This document shows, one piece after another, positions 24,661 to 33,724 of a DNA stretch of 64,000 bases. Origin of the DNA: Bacillota bacterium. GTDB taxonomy: Bacteria > Bacillota > Clostridia > Acetivibrionales > JAEXSP01. The stretch covers positions 1-64,000 of the forward strand of contig JAEXSP010000008.1 in NCBI GenBank assembly GCA_023453795.1, given 5' to 3'. Below the pieces are notes generated by a model that searched no databases, was not told where the DNA came from, and worked only from the letters and a program-made list of their open reading frames with translations. The translations under genes were made by a program, and so were the position numbers. Position 1 is the stretch's first letter. Every line of letters begins with the position of its first letter.

Positions 24661-25512
24661 ATGAAACGCATCGTAGTATCAGATACTGAACTCTATAAAA
24701 GCTATAACGCCTATACAGCTCCTTCCGATATGATTAAAACCGGAGTAATTATCGAACTGGGCAATGTAGTCAAAGACGATTATGAAAAGGAATGGATCGA
24801 AGTACTTTCAAACAGCAAGAATATTGGATATATTAAGGGCGAAACAATGCTTTTGGATCCGGAAAAATATTGTTATATAGCTGAGGATTATGCAAACGCT
24901 TATCAAGAACCGGATACTAAGTCCCCTCTTGTCAGAACTTATAAGAAAAACGAAGAAATCTTCCTTATAGATAAAACAAGCAACGGAAAACTGTGGTATA
25001 AAGTTTTTGATATTCAGGGAAACACCGGATATATCCAAGGAACTACATATCTGAAGTCTACTAACGTAAATGGTCAAATAATGATCCTTTCTGAGGATCA
25101 TGTGAAACTGTATCAGACAAACGATACAGAAGCCCCTATTCTATGCTCAATGGAAGTAGGTTCGAGAATTACGCTGTTGAGTATAGTAAAGGATCCATGG
25201 GGAAACAGGTGGTTTTATATTGAGACTTCTCACGGTAACGGATACATAAAAGGGAATACAGAAATGTTCAGCATGGATGAATACGCTGAAATGGGCAAAG
25301 ATCTTCGGAAAACTCCTCATCATTCCTATTTCCAATGTAATAAATGGCTGTTTGCTGGTTTTGCATTGATCCTTATTTCTTTGATCTGGCTGGCTTGCGG
25401 ATATTTATTGTCATCCGAAATATATTACTATCCTTTTATTCTGATCGGAATTAGCATTCCAGTCATCATAAAACATAGTATATCAGCCTCCCGAAGAAAG
25501 AAATGCTCTTAG
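24661..25512 (+). CDS. SH3-like repeat protein with C-terminal membrane hairpin
   Basis: A 283-residue protein with three repeated SH3-like beta modules (about residues 1-75, 76-135 and 140-205). Each ends in a G-Y-I-(K/Q)-G motif (NIGYIKGET, NTGYIQGTT, GNGYIKGNT). Two hydrophobic helices follow near residues 225-250 and 252-272. There is no signal peptide, so the SH3-like repeats may be cytoplasmic, an unusual orientation for bacterial SH3 modules that normally bind cell wall. AGGGGGAT precedes the ATG. It is 89 bases after the zinc-motif gene and probably co-transcribed. Confidence 0.6.
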   Translation: MKRIVVSDTELYKSYNAYTAPSDMIKTGVIIELGNVVKDDYEKEWIEVLSNSKNIGYIKGETMLLDPEKYCYIAEDYANAYQEPDTKSPLVRTYKKNEEIFLIDKTSNGKLWYKVFDIQGNTGYIQGTTYLKSTNVNGQIMILSEDHVKLYQTNDTEAPILCSMEVGSRITLLSIVKDPWGNRWFYIETSHGNGYIKGNTEMFSMDEYAEMGKDLRKTPHHSYFQCNKWLFAGFALILISLIWLACGYLLSSEIYYYPFILIGISIPVIIKHSISASRRKKCS

Positions 25513-25554
25513 GTGCTGATGAATATTAATTAATGAAACGTTTCTGTCAAAGAA

Positions 25555-25584
25555 AAGGCCAAGAGAATATATACTCCTGGCCTT
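25555..25584 (-). terminator. Terminator after the GH18 gene
   Basis: Stem AAGGCCA/TGGCCTT. Leftward RNA continues into TTTTCTTT, fitting termination of the GH18 gene; it also lies past the convergent SH3-repeat gene. Confidence 0.7.
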
Positions 25585-25592
25585 ACACTTAT

Positions 25593-26957
25593 CTATCTGC
25601 CGAACTTGGTATTTATTGCGCCCCAAAAGGCTTGATTTTCAAGTCCTAACCGCCAAACACCCGCCCCCAGAAGGTTGTTCTGATTTACAAGGTCACATTT
25701 ATAGCCTATGCTGGCGGAATTCTCAAACCAAATGGTGTGTGCAGCGCCATTTGTATCTGTGTATGTGTAGTATGGAGATTGTGATGCTGAATCCCACTGG
25801 ACTGCTCCTCCATAAGTTGTCACCAGGCTGTCAATCGTTTTTAAGGATAAGGCTTTATTGCCTGCACTTGACCAATCATACCCGTATGCTGCCAGACCCA
25901 GAAGGATTTTATTTGGCGGAATAACTGCCTTTGCGTAATTAACAACATTCGTTACCCAACCGATAGAAGCCACAGGACCTGCAGTTGACCAAGAACCATG
26001 CTCATCATAGGTCATCAGCAATATTTCATCGGCAATAGCACCTAAGGCTGAATAATCAAACGCACCGTTCCAGGAATTCGTCGGAGAGTCTGCCGTTTTA
26101 GCGGGAACCGAAATAGTCGTCAAATATCCTAAAGGAGCTAAAGCGTTTTTGAGGTTACTGATGAATTGAGTGTAGTATTGCCTATCAGTATATGGGATGT
26201 TTTCAAAATCAACATTTACTCCTTTATAACCGTTTGCTTTGACTACGTTTACCAGGTTATTAATAAGTGTTTGAGAATTTGCCGGGTTCTCCAGGATAGA
26301 CCTGGCAATAGAACTGTTGAATCCGTTGCTGTCAGAATTAGTCACCAGTGCCAAAGTCTTAATTCCATTATTATTTGCGTAGTTGATTTGGTCTGAAGGA
26401 GCTGTGCCCGTAAGATTTCCATAACTGTCTGCAGTATAAGAAACCGTAGCAATCTGATCCATCGATTTTGTGTTGTTTACCATGGAATTATAAGAAGAAA
26501 CATCTGTTGAATAGTATTTCACCGCAAAGCCCAGTACAACCTTTGTCGAAGCTGGCAATACAACCGGACCAACAGCTGCGCTTTGCACTGGTGTACCCTT
26601 TGCCGAAGCCCCCCTAGCTGCAATAGGTGTTACCTCAAACTTAATGTAACGACCTGCATCATTGCTCGTAAGTTTATATGTTTTCGAAGCTGCTCCGCTG
26701 ATTGCATAATATGTACCCGATAATGACGTTGAGTAAAGCCACCTATAAGTAGATATACCTTCCGGAATTCCACTTGAATTGTTATATTTATAGCTCCCGG
26801 TTAAAATCTGTCCCACAGACGGAGACCCACTGATAGAAACGTTTGTTGCTGTTGGCGGACTGTTTGTCTTTTTTGCTCCATAAACCGGAACTGCAGTTGT
26901 AACAAAAATAAATGCCACCATCAATGCATAAACAATATAAATCCTCGATTTGACCAT
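25593..26957 (-). CDS. Secreted glycoside hydrolase family 18 protein
   Basis: A 454-residue secreted hydrolase. A signal peptide covers residues 1-28. Residues 30-135 form an Ig-like module of the AIR9/A9 kind (YRWLYSTSLSGTYYAISGA...YKLTSNDAGRYIKFEVTP). The C-terminal TIM barrel (about 140-454) has the catalytic motif GYKGVNVDFENIPYTDR; the Glu of VDFEN is the proton donor. This variant motif is typical of spore-associated GH18 enzymes (SleL/YaaH type) that cleave cortex peptidoglycan, rather than true chitinases. No LysM domains are seen. Confidence 0.88.
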   Translation of the reverse strand: MVKSRIYIVYALMVAFIFVTTAVPVYGAKKTNSPPTATNVSISGSPSVGQILTGSYKYNNSSGIPEGISTYRWLYSTSLSGTYYAISGAASKTYKLTSNDAGRYIKFEVTPIAARGASAKGTPVQSAAVGPVVLPASTKVVLGFAVKYYSTDVSSYNSMVNNTKSMDQIATVSYTADSYGNLTGTAPSDQINYANNNGIKTLALVTNSDSNGFNSSIARSILENPANSQTLINNLVNVVKANGYKGVNVDFENIPYTDRQYYTQFISNLKNALAPLGYLTTISVPAKTADSPTNSWNGAFDYSALGAIADEILLMTYDEHGSWSTAGPVASIGWVTNVVNYAKAVIPPNKILLGLAAYGYDWSSAGNKALSLKTIDSLVTTYGGAVQWDSASQSPYYTYTDTNGAAHTIWFENSASIGYKCDLVNQNNLLGAGVWRLGLENQAFWGAINTKFGR

Positions 26958-27100
26958 ATTCCGACCCCCTATTATTTATAAATCAATTGTAGCACTTTAT
27001 GTAAACCTGTGAAATAGTAGATTACTGCCAGTTTCCATAGGCAATTAGCCTTACGTTATGTATACCTCCAATAGGTCTTGTCTACGGGCATAAATGATTC

Positions 27101-27152
27101 TTGACGAAACCATTATTTTCACTTATTATATATTTAGTATTACTAAGTATAT
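27101..27152 (+). promoter_or_regulatory. padR promoter with palindromic operator
   Basis: A promoter TTGACG (27101-27106), 17-bp spacer, TATTAT (27124-27129). A 25-bp near-perfect palindrome at 27128-27152, centred on TTAGTA-T-TACTAA with one mismatched pair, starts in the -10 and covers the transcription start. It is the obvious site for PadR autorepression. Confidence 0.65.
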
Positions 27153-27171
27153 AGCATCAGGAGGCATTTAG

Positions 27172-27522
27172 GTGAGTGAAATAGATAAACAGCTAAAAAA
27201 GGGTGTTATAGAGATCCTGATTTTAAAGCTGCTGAGCCTTGATAATATGTATGGCTACCAACTGATACAAGAACTCGACACCAGAAGCCAAGGCATTTTC
27301 AAGATGAAGGAGGGCACGCTCTACCCTATTCTATACAGACTTGAAGACAATAGCCTGATAGAAAGCTATTGGGAGCAGGATAGCCAAAAACGTGGCGTCC
27401 CGCGGAAGTACTATAAAATAACCGAAGCCGGCTTAATAGAGTTTCAGAATATGAAGAATGACCTTATGAAAATGTTTACAAGCATTAATTCCATCATGCA
27501 GGAGGGTAATTACAATGAGTGA
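27172..27522 (+). CDS. PadR-family transcriptional regulator
   Basis: A 116-residue winged-helix repressor: GVIEILILKLLSLDNMYGYQ, the recognition region KEGTLYPILYRLEDNSLIESYW, and RKYYKITEAGLIEF. The C-terminus is short, as in subfamily-2 PadR proteins. The GTG at 27172 has AGGAGG upstream at good spacing. The gene overlaps the next start by eight bases. PadR plus a HAAS-domain membrane protein is a recurrent firmicute pair in which PadR controls the second gene. Confidence 0.9.
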   Translation: MSEIDKQLKKGVIEILILKLLSLDNMYGYQLIQELDTRSQGIFKMKEGTLYPILYRLEDNSLIESYWEQDSQKRGVPRKYYKITEAGLIEFQNMKNDLMKMFTSINSIMQEGNYNE

Positions 27523-28285
27523 CAAGATTAAAGCCTACATTGAATCAGTACTTGATAAAATGGTAATAGACGAAAGAATGAAGACAAGAATAGAAAAGGA
27601 TCTCTATTCACATATCTATTCGGCATCAGAATCTGAAGAAATTGATGAAGTATTAAAGAAAATGGGCGATCCGAAAGACGTAGCCCGAGAGTTTATGAAT
27701 ACAATTTATGAAGATAAAGAGGAAGTTATTGAAAAACTGATAAAAGAAAAAACAAGAGCCGATAAACTTGAAAATAGTTTCTATGAATACAAGTCGAAGC
27801 TTCACTTATTCTCTCTTCCGCTTGTCCATATCAAATTCAGCCGCTCCTATGGAATAAGATGCAGGAGTACGAACAGGTTGGGTGTAGCAAAAGGAATCAT
27901 TGCCATTGGAAACATGTCAAAAGGAGTTATATCAATTGGAGGAATTGCCCTTGGAGGAATAAGTATCGGTGGAATCAATATCGGAATCATATCATTTGGC
28001 GGCTTATCAATCGGCCTTCTTGCATTAGGCGGGGTTGCAATCGGCGGTATGGCTGTAGGTGGTGCTGCAATAGGAATCGGAGCGATTGGCGGGTTGGCAG
28101 TAGGTGATATAGCTGTAGGCGGCTATGCCAAAGGAAATGTTGCGATTGGGAACTATGCTTCCGGCAATCATGTTCTCGACAGATCTACACTTTTATCCGG
28201 GGATCAGGCTTTTGATTTAATCAAGTCGGTGCACCCCAAATTAAGCAATTGGATTATCAGATTGTTTACGTTCTTCCTGCCTTGA
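27515..28285 (+). CDS. HAAS-domain protein with glycine-rich hexad repeats
   Basis: A 256-residue protein. Residues 1-75 are a HAAS (DUF1700-like) helical domain (YIESVLDKMVIDERMKTRIE...EVLKKMGDPKDVAREF). Residues about 120-225 consist of imperfect five/six-residue repeats rich in Gly and Ile/Val (ISIGGIALGGISIGGINIG, ... VAIGGMAVGGAAIGIG). This periodicity suggests a left-handed beta-helix or a Gly-packed membrane-inserting structure. HAAS domains are thought to work with the adjacent PadR regulator. Function unknown; the stop is followed by no clear terminator. Confidence 0.6.
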   Translation: MSDKIKAYIESVLDKMVIDERMKTRIEKDLYSHIYSASESEEIDEVLKKMGDPKDVAREFMNTIYEDKEEVIEKLIKEKTRADKLENSFYEYKSKLHLFSLPLVHIKFSRSYGIRCRSTNRLGVAKGIIAIGNMSKGVISIGGIALGGISIGGINIGIISFGGLSIGLLALGGVAIGGMAVGGAAIGIGAIGGLAVGDIAVGGYAKGNVAIGNYASGNHVLDRSTLLSGDQAFDLIKSVHPKLSNWIIRLFTFFLP

Positions 28286-28464
28286 AAATTATTTGATTTT
28301 AAGCAGAAAATATTAATAACGTATAAAGTATATGTAAATTTTAACCGATAAATAGTATAGGTAATTATCCTTTCTACAAAAGACAAATCCATTAAGTTAA
28401 TTTAATACAAGGAAGATTGGTTAACAGCAAAGGGTGAACAGACCCGTTGCCAATAGCCTGTTAC

Positions 28465-28487
28465 CCTATGCAATATTATTGCATAGG
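28465..28487 (+). promoter_or_regulatory. Perfect 23-nt palindrome just before a ribosome site
   Basis: CCTATGCAATA, a central T, then its exact reverse complement, ending seven bases before AAGGAGG of the downstream gene. As RNA it is an 11-bp stem with almost no loop, so as drawn it must open at the tip. As DNA it could be a regulator's operator. It is too close to the start to be a useful terminator for that gene. Confidence 0.5.
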
Positions 28488-28507
28488 CAAAAGCAAGGAG
28501 GCGTATT

Positions 28508-29587
28508 ATGAAGATTGCCAGTTCAACTATTTCCATGTCCTCACAGAGCAGTTACGTAGAACAATACACAAAGGATGAATCTTTAAAATTATGGGTGGGT
28601 AATGAAAGACCGAATTTTGAGGGTGAAAATTCACTAACAGGCTTAAATTCCACAAATGTAAAGCTGGACTTGTCCGAAGAGGCAAAAGCTTTGATGGCAA
28701 AGGGAAATGCAGATGCTTCAGCAGTTGGCGACAGCGATGGGTATTTTGATTTAAGCGACAAGGACAAATTGAAAATCCAGGCATTGGAAACTTTTTTGTC
28801 AGCCCTTATGCGCAAAAAAATCAAGCTGCAGGTTCCTGAAAAGGTCAAGCTGGGTGATGACAAGCTGCTTGTTGATCTAAAAGGACAGCATCTTGAAATC
28901 CAGCGGCAGCGCAGGCAGGGATGGGGACTCGAATTCGAATCCCACGAATCCTATTATGAAAAAGAACAGATGTCCTTTTCTTCCGACGGTATTGTAAAAA
29001 CCTCCGACGGAAAGGAAATCAAGTTTTCTTTGGATCTCTCCATGAAAAGGGAATTTATGTTCAGGCAGGACATCAGTTTGAGGGCCGGGGATGCCGTAAA
29101 GGTTGATCCTCTTGTAATTAATTTTAACGGAATACCGTCAGGACTTTCATCAAAAAAATACAGCTTTGATATCGACAGCGACGGCATAGAAAACCAGATT
29201 TCATTCGTTAATCCCGGAAGCGGATTCCTGGCACTCGACAAAAACAATGACGGCAATATTAACAATGGTTCCGAGCTTTTTGGACCTACCAGCGGCAATG
29301 GCTTTTCAGAGCTGGCCCAATACGACTCGGACAATAATAACTGGATCGATGAAAATGACCCTATCTTCCAAAGCCTTCGCATCTGGACAAAGGACGAAAA
29401 CGGCAAGGACAAGCTGTTTGCATTAGGAGAAAAAGGGGTAGGCGCTATATATCTTGGTAATGTCGACACCGATTTCAGTCTCAAAAATGGTTCTAACGAG
29501 CTGCAGGGTGAGATAAAAAAGACAGGCATTTTTCTTAGAGAAAACGGAACAGCGGGAACCGTACAGCACATTGATTTAGCCATATAA
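28508..29587 (+). CDS. Conserved protein with EF-hand-like calcium loops
   Basis: A 359-residue protein without a signal peptide. The N-terminal 170 residues are polar and helical. The C-terminal half has three Asp/Asn-rich EF-hand-like loops: DIDSDGIENQI, DKNNDGNINNGSELFG and DSDNNNWIDENDP. They are followed by a conserved LRIWTKDENGKDKLFALGEKGVGAIYL-type segment. I recognise this C-terminal pattern from uncharacterised proteins in many bacteria but know of no assigned function; calcium binding is an inference. AAGGAGG precedes the ATG and a terminator follows. Confidence 0.6.
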   Translation: MKIASSTISMSSQSSYVEQYTKDESLKLWVGNERPNFEGENSLTGLNSTNVKLDLSEEAKALMAKGNADASAVGDSDGYFDLSDKDKLKIQALETFLSALMRKKIKLQVPEKVKLGDDKLLVDLKGQHLEIQRQRRQGWGLEFESHESYYEKEQMSFSSDGIVKTSDGKEIKFSLDLSMKREFMFRQDISLRAGDAVKVDPLVINFNGIPSGLSSKKYSFDIDSDGIENQISFVNPGSGFLALDKNNDGNINNGSELFGPTSGNGFSELAQYDSDNNNWIDENDPIFQSLRIWTKDENGKDKLFALGEKGVGAIYLGNVDTDFSLKNGSNELQGEIKKTGIFLRENGTAGTVQHIDLAI

Positions 29588-29638
29588 CAGCCGGATTCAT
29601 ATGCAATTAATAATTATTAATTCCGCAGCATAATTACC

Positions 29639-29672
29639 AAAAAATAGCAGCCCATCCAGACTGCTATTTTTT
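29639..29672 (+). terminator. Terminator of the EF-hand-like gene
   Basis: Perfect stem AAAAAATAGCAG/CTGCTATTTTTT with a ten-base loop, suited to both strands and facing the convergent gene at 29752. Confidence 0.85.
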
Positions 29673-29751
29673 AATTCCGGTATTAATTATAAATTTCTAC
29701 AGTACTTTTTGCAGGAATGAGTTCGCTCTTTCATGTTTTGGATTGATGGAA

Positions 29752-30840
29752 TTACTTAACCAAATTTCTTTCCAGATTGACAAGGAAATCCTGAATATTT
29801 GTTACTATCGAGGTAACTGCAAGACTTCCCCTGTCCCTGAGCTTGTTTACCGCAAACTCGGATATGTCCACACTGTATATGAATACAGGCCTGACAACGC
29901 CATTTATGCACTGATATGACGGAGTCATGTTGCCGGTGGCTATGGAATGAAGCTGAGTAGCCAGACCCAATACTGTAGTTGCTTTTTTGGTATGCGCCCT
30001 CATTGCATCCTGAGCCTCATATACATTGGAAATAACACCGGGCATCGGTCCGTCATCCCTGATTGAGCCGGCAAGTACCAATGGAATCCCGTTTTCAGAA
30101 CACGCATTAACTATTCCGTCATTGATATTTGCTTCCTTAACGAAATCATTCAAAGACATATAGCTTCTGGCCCTGTTTATAACGTCAAGATGGTTGTAAT
30201 GCCCGTTAGGTATGCATCCCTGTGTGTAAATGTCCTGACCTAAAGCAGTTTTGAAAAACGAACCCTCTATATCATGAGTCGCAAGTGCATTTCCTGCAAA
30301 AATCGCATGTACAAAGCCATGCTTGATCAAAGAAACCAAAGCCTTTCGTGAGTCGGAATCGAAAACCACTGCAGGTCCAAGCACCCACACTGTATAGCCG
30401 TTTTCTCTTTCATGCCTCAAAACATCATACAGCCTGTCGTAATCCCTGGAATAAGAAGTTTCCCTGGACCTTCCCGTTCTAAAAGCAAATGAGTCATCCG
30501 AGCATTCTGATTCTGTGAAGCCTTTTGTGTGAACATAAATACCTTCACTCGCATCCTCAGTTCGTCCGACGATAACTCTGTCACCAGGCTCCAGTCTTCT
30601 GAATTCCTTAATGTCAAGGCCTTTGTCATCCCGGACTGCAACCACGCAATCCATTCTGCTTTCTGTGGCCAGCATCCACTTTCCGTTTATTTTAAAATAC
30701 TCGGGAAATATTGTCGTAGCATGATAATTATCGGGTGCCACGCCTTTCTTAACTACATCTTTTATAACGACTGAAGGAGCAGACAAAAAAGGTTCCGAAT
30801 CAAAATCAGGTTCTATGTACTTAGGCAAATGGCAAGTCAT
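29752..30840 (-). CDS. TIGR00300-type ornithine cyclodeaminase-like protein (LOR/SDH domain)
   Basis: A 362-residue protein matching the TIGR00300 family, which in archaea includes a non-classical ornithine cyclodeaminase (ornithine to proline plus ammonia) and in cyanobacteria forms the C-terminal half of an arginine-catabolic enzyme. Features: FEYFKINGKWM-like N-terminal domain (here FPEYFKINGKWML), then a Rossmann-like C-terminal part with VWVLGPAVVFDSDSRKALV, IFAGNALATHDIEGSF and LVLAGSIRDDGPMPGVI. Function by homology only. A complete argGH operon sits 11 kb away, so the cell both makes arginine and may convert ornithine to proline. GGAGGG precedes the ATG. Confidence 0.78.
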   Translation of the reverse strand: MTCHLPKYIEPDFDSEPFLSAPSVVIKDVVKKGVAPDNYHATTIFPEYFKINGKWMLATESRMDCVVAVRDDKGLDIKEFRRLEPGDRVIVGRTEDASEGIYVHTKGFTESECSDDSFAFRTGRSRETSYSRDYDRLYDVLRHERENGYTVWVLGPAVVFDSDSRKALVSLIKHGFVHAIFAGNALATHDIEGSFFKTALGQDIYTQGCIPNGHYNHLDVINRARSYMSLNDFVKEANINDGIVNACSENGIPLVLAGSIRDDGPMPGVISNVYEAQDAMRAHTKKATTVLGLATQLHSIATGNMTPSYQCINGVVRPVFIYSVDISEFAVNKLRDRGSLAVTSIVTNIQDFLVNLERNLVK

Positions 30841-30944
30841 TTCTTTACCCTCCGGTATACCAGATAAATAATTAGCTGTTTTTTATTGTTTCACAAATTC
30901 CTTTTTCCGATTCACCGTAGAGTATAATAAATTATTGACTTTGT

Positions 30945-31316
30945 TTATCTGATTTCACTTCCAAAGGGCATGATCGCAAGTCTAGCGAGTTTTACATGCT
31001 GTTTTGCAAAGGGAATTCCTATTATTGTTATCGCACATAAAAATGCAAAAATCAAATGTGTTACTGCAATACCAAGCCCGCACACAAATATCCATATTAT
31101 GTTCATTATTACCGACAGGCAGCCTGAGGAAGAGGGTTTTGCCACCACTTCCCTGCCGAACGGCATTAATGCAAGCATTGATATTTTAATACACTGAACC
31201 CCAAAAGGAATTCCTACTATTGTAAAGCAAAGTAAAATTCCGCCTAGCAAGTACTCAAAGAATATAATTAAGCCGCCGCCAAGAAAAATCCACAAAATAT
31301 TTCCTAAAACACTCAT
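30945..31316 (-). CDS. YccF-domain inner membrane protein
   Basis: A 123-residue membrane protein made of two YccF repeats, each with NI(L/I)WIF...G and the glycine/proline motif TIVGIPFGVQCIKIS / TIIGIPFAKQHVKLA followed by ALMPFG / AIMPFG. Four transmembrane helices are predicted. The family is widespread and its function is unknown. It ends about 100 bases from the cyclodeaminase-like start and begins nine bases after glgD, so it is likely the third gene of the glgC-glgD transcript. Confidence 0.85.
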   Translation of the reverse strand: MSVLGNILWIFLGGGLIIFFEYLLGGILLCFTIVGIPFGVQCIKISMLALMPFGREVVAKPSSSGCLSVIMNIIWIFVCGLGIAVTHLIFAFLCAITIIGIPFAKQHVKLARLAIMPFGSEIR

Positions 31317-31325
31317 TAGCTCTCC

Positions 31326-32447
31326 TTAAACTCTCATATTTTTATCGATTATTATAGGGAGGTTGGTATCCCCTTTAAGATATTTGCCCCCGCTTAGGAC
31401 AGCGTTTTTATCCAGGATCACATATTGAATTGATGCATTTTCTTCTATGCATGACCCCTGCATTACTATGCTGTCTCTGATTACTGCTCCCCTTTTTACA
31501 GTTACTCCTCTGAAGAGTACACTGTTTTCAACTGTTCCCTCAATAATACATCCGTCGCCCACTATAGAATTTCTTACTTCCGCTTCCTCATTATACTTTG
31601 CCGGCGTTTCGTCCTTTACCTTGGTATAGACTTTTCCGTTCTCAATGAGCAGCTGATATCTTAAATCGGGATTCAGCAATTCCATGTTGCACTTATAATA
31701 CTGACGGATGGAGCTTAAATTTCTCCAGTAGCCGTTATACTTATATCCGATGATCCTAAGGGCATCCAGCTTTTTGATCAGTATATCCTTTACGAAATCA
31801 TAATTGCCATGTGCAGCACTCTCTTCCAGAAGTGAGATGAGCAGTTCCCTTTTCATAAGGTAAATTCCCATTGATCCGTTTTTTGTCTTGGGTGTGATAG
31901 GTTTTTCTTCAAAATCTATGATCCTTTGATCCGAATCTGTTTCAATAATCCCCATGGTAGATAGCTCCTGAGGCTCAAATTCGCTCATATCACTATAAGC
32001 AATTGTAATGTCGGCATTTTTATCAATGTGATACTGCAGCATGTCGTAGAACTGCGTCTTGTAAATACAGCTGCCTTGCGCTATCAATACATACTTCTCA
32101 TAGCTTCTCTTAAGGAACGTAAGGTTATTGTAAAGCGCATCAGCGCTGCCCCTGTACCAGCCTGAGTCCCCGCCCGAAAGGTATGGTGGGAACATGAACA
32201 ACCCGCCCGTTTTTCTATCCAAATCCCATTCCTTGCCTGAACCAAGATGATCCATCAAGGACCTGAAATTATATTGAGTGATCACAGCTATATTGGAAAT
32301 TCCGGAGTTCACCATATTAGAAAGAACAAAATCTATAGCCCTGTACTTTCCGCCTACAGGAACAGCTGAAGTAGAACGGTTTGCAGACAAATCCTTGAGC
32401 TTGCTGTTGTTTCCCCCGGTCTGAATGATTCCCAAAGTATTCTTCAT
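31326..32447 (-). CDS. glgD: Glucose-1-phosphate adenylyltransferase regulatory subunit GlgD
   Basis: A 373-residue ADP-glucose pyrophosphorylase-family protein. The nucleotidyltransferase core is present but the P-loop signature is altered (GIIQTGGNNSKLKDLSANRS instead of AGGxGxRL), as usual for GlgD. It is thought to modulate GlgC in a heterotetramer that makes ADP-glucose for glycogen. The C-terminal left-handed beta-helix (SIVGDGCIIEGTVENSVLFRG) is present. The start overlaps the glgC stop by four bases (ATGA), indicating translational coupling. Confidence 0.93.
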   Translation of the reverse strand: MKNTLGIIQTGGNNSKLKDLSANRSTSAVPVGGKYRAIDFVLSNMVNSGISNIAVITQYNFRSLMDHLGSGKEWDLDRKTGGLFMFPPYLSGGDSGWYRGSADALYNNLTFLKRSYEKYVLIAQGSCIYKTQFYDMLQYHIDKNADITIAYSDMSEFEPQELSTMGIIETDSDQRIIDFEEKPITPKTKNGSMGIYLMKRELLISLLEESAAHGNYDFVKDILIKKLDALRIIGYKYNGYWRNLSSIRQYYKCNMELLNPDLRYQLLIENGKVYTKVKDETPAKYNEEAEVRNSIVGDGCIIEGTVENSVLFRGVTVKRGAVIRDSIVMQGSCIEENASIQYVILDKNAVLSGGKYLKGDTNLPIIIDKNMRV

Positions 32448-33724
32448 TCACAATCACCACCCTTCAGAACGCTTTTTCCTGATGGAAGGTCAAGCGAGCA
32501 ATAATCTTCCATCCCTGCCTCCATTGCTACCACGACATTTTTACCGATATTTGCCCCGCTTGGAACAATAGCTTTTTCTCCTATTACAGTTATACCTGAA
32601 TAATAGATGTTCGGCTTCAGTTCATTCGGTACATTTTCCCCGAAACCCATTTTAACGTTATCACCGACTGCGGCATTTGCACCGATTATGGATTGCTTGA
32701 TGTATGAACCTTTTCCTATAACAGTATCGGACATTATGATGGAATCCTCAATGGTGCTGCCTTCCCCAATAAAAACTCCGGGGAAAATAACCGAGTTTTT
32801 TACACTGCCATAAATCATGCAGCCCTCCGCAGCAATAGATTTTTTTACACTTCCTGCCGGACCGATGTAATGTGCAGGCTTTACGGGATTGGGAGTGTAT
32901 ATTTTCCATGCATGATCGAAAAGATTGAACTCAGGAACCCTTTTAATAAGATCCATGTTTGATTCCCAGAAGGCTTCTATCGTACCGACATCCTTCCAAT
33001 AGCCTTCAAAGCGGTATGCCCACATGCTGCGTTCGTCCTTCAGCATCATGGGTATTATGTTTTTACCGAAATCATTGCTGGAATCCGGGTTTTCATTATC
33101 CTTTATAAGATATTCCCTCAGAATGTTCCAATTGAATATGTATACGCCCATTGAGGCAAGTGTGCTTTTGGGTTGTTGGGGCTTTTCCTCAAACTCGAAT
33201 ATCCTGCCGCTTTCATGAGTATTCATAATGCCATACCTGCCGGCCTCGTTGTAAGGTACGTCGATTACCGAAATCGTCGCCTCTGCATTGTTCCTTTTAT
33301 GGAAATCAAGCATGTTGGAATAATCCATTTTATATATGTGGTCACCTGAAAGAATTATGACATACTTGGGTGAAAGCTTATCTACATAGTCAATATTCTG
33401 GTACACTGCATTGGCAGTACCCTTATACCATTCACCCGTCTCATTTTTTAAAAAAGGCGACAGAATCGTAACTCCTCCGTTAACTCTGTCCATATCCCAC
33501 GGTTTCCCGATTCCTATATGCGAGTTCAATCTCAATGGCTGATACTGAGTTAATACTCCTACCGTATCTATTCCCGAATTAATACAGTTGCTTAATGAGA
33601 AATCAATAATCCTGTATTTCCCGCCATAAAGAACCGCAGGCTTTGCCATGGCCTTTGTAAGAACACCGAGCCTGCTTCCTTGTCCTCCGGCAAGAAGCAA
33701 TGCAACTATTTCCTTTTTAATCAT
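32444..33724 (-). CDS. glgC: Glucose-1-phosphate adenylyltransferase GlgC
   Basis: A 426-residue enzyme making ADP-glucose from ATP and glucose-1-phosphate, the committed step of bacterial glycogen synthesis. Catalytic P-loop LLLAGGQGSRLGVLT, GTANAVYQN and the sugar-phosphate loop FEEKPQQPKS are intact. The C-terminal beta-helix is complete. The ATG at 33724 has GGGAGG upstream; a longer frame to 33781 lacks a ribosome site. glgD follows with a four-base overlap. Confidence 0.96.
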   Translation of the reverse strand: MIKKEIVALLLAGGQGSRLGVLTKAMAKPAVLYGGKYRIIDFSLSNCINSGIDTVGVLTQYQPLRLNSHIGIGKPWDMDRVNGGVTILSPFLKNETGEWYKGTANAVYQNIDYVDKLSPKYVIILSGDHIYKMDYSNMLDFHKRNNAEATISVIDVPYNEAGRYGIMNTHESGRIFEFEEKPQQPKSTLASMGVYIFNWNILREYLIKDNENPDSSNDFGKNIIPMMLKDERSMWAYRFEGYWKDVGTIEAFWESNMDLIKRVPEFNLFDHAWKIYTPNPVKPAHYIGPAGSVKKSIAAEGCMIYGSVKNSVIFPGVFIGEGSTIEDSIIMSDTVIGKGSYIKQSIIGANAAVGDNVKMGFGENVPNELKPNIYYSGITVIGEKAIVPSGANIGKNVVVAMEAGMEDYCSLDLPSGKSVLKGGDCE

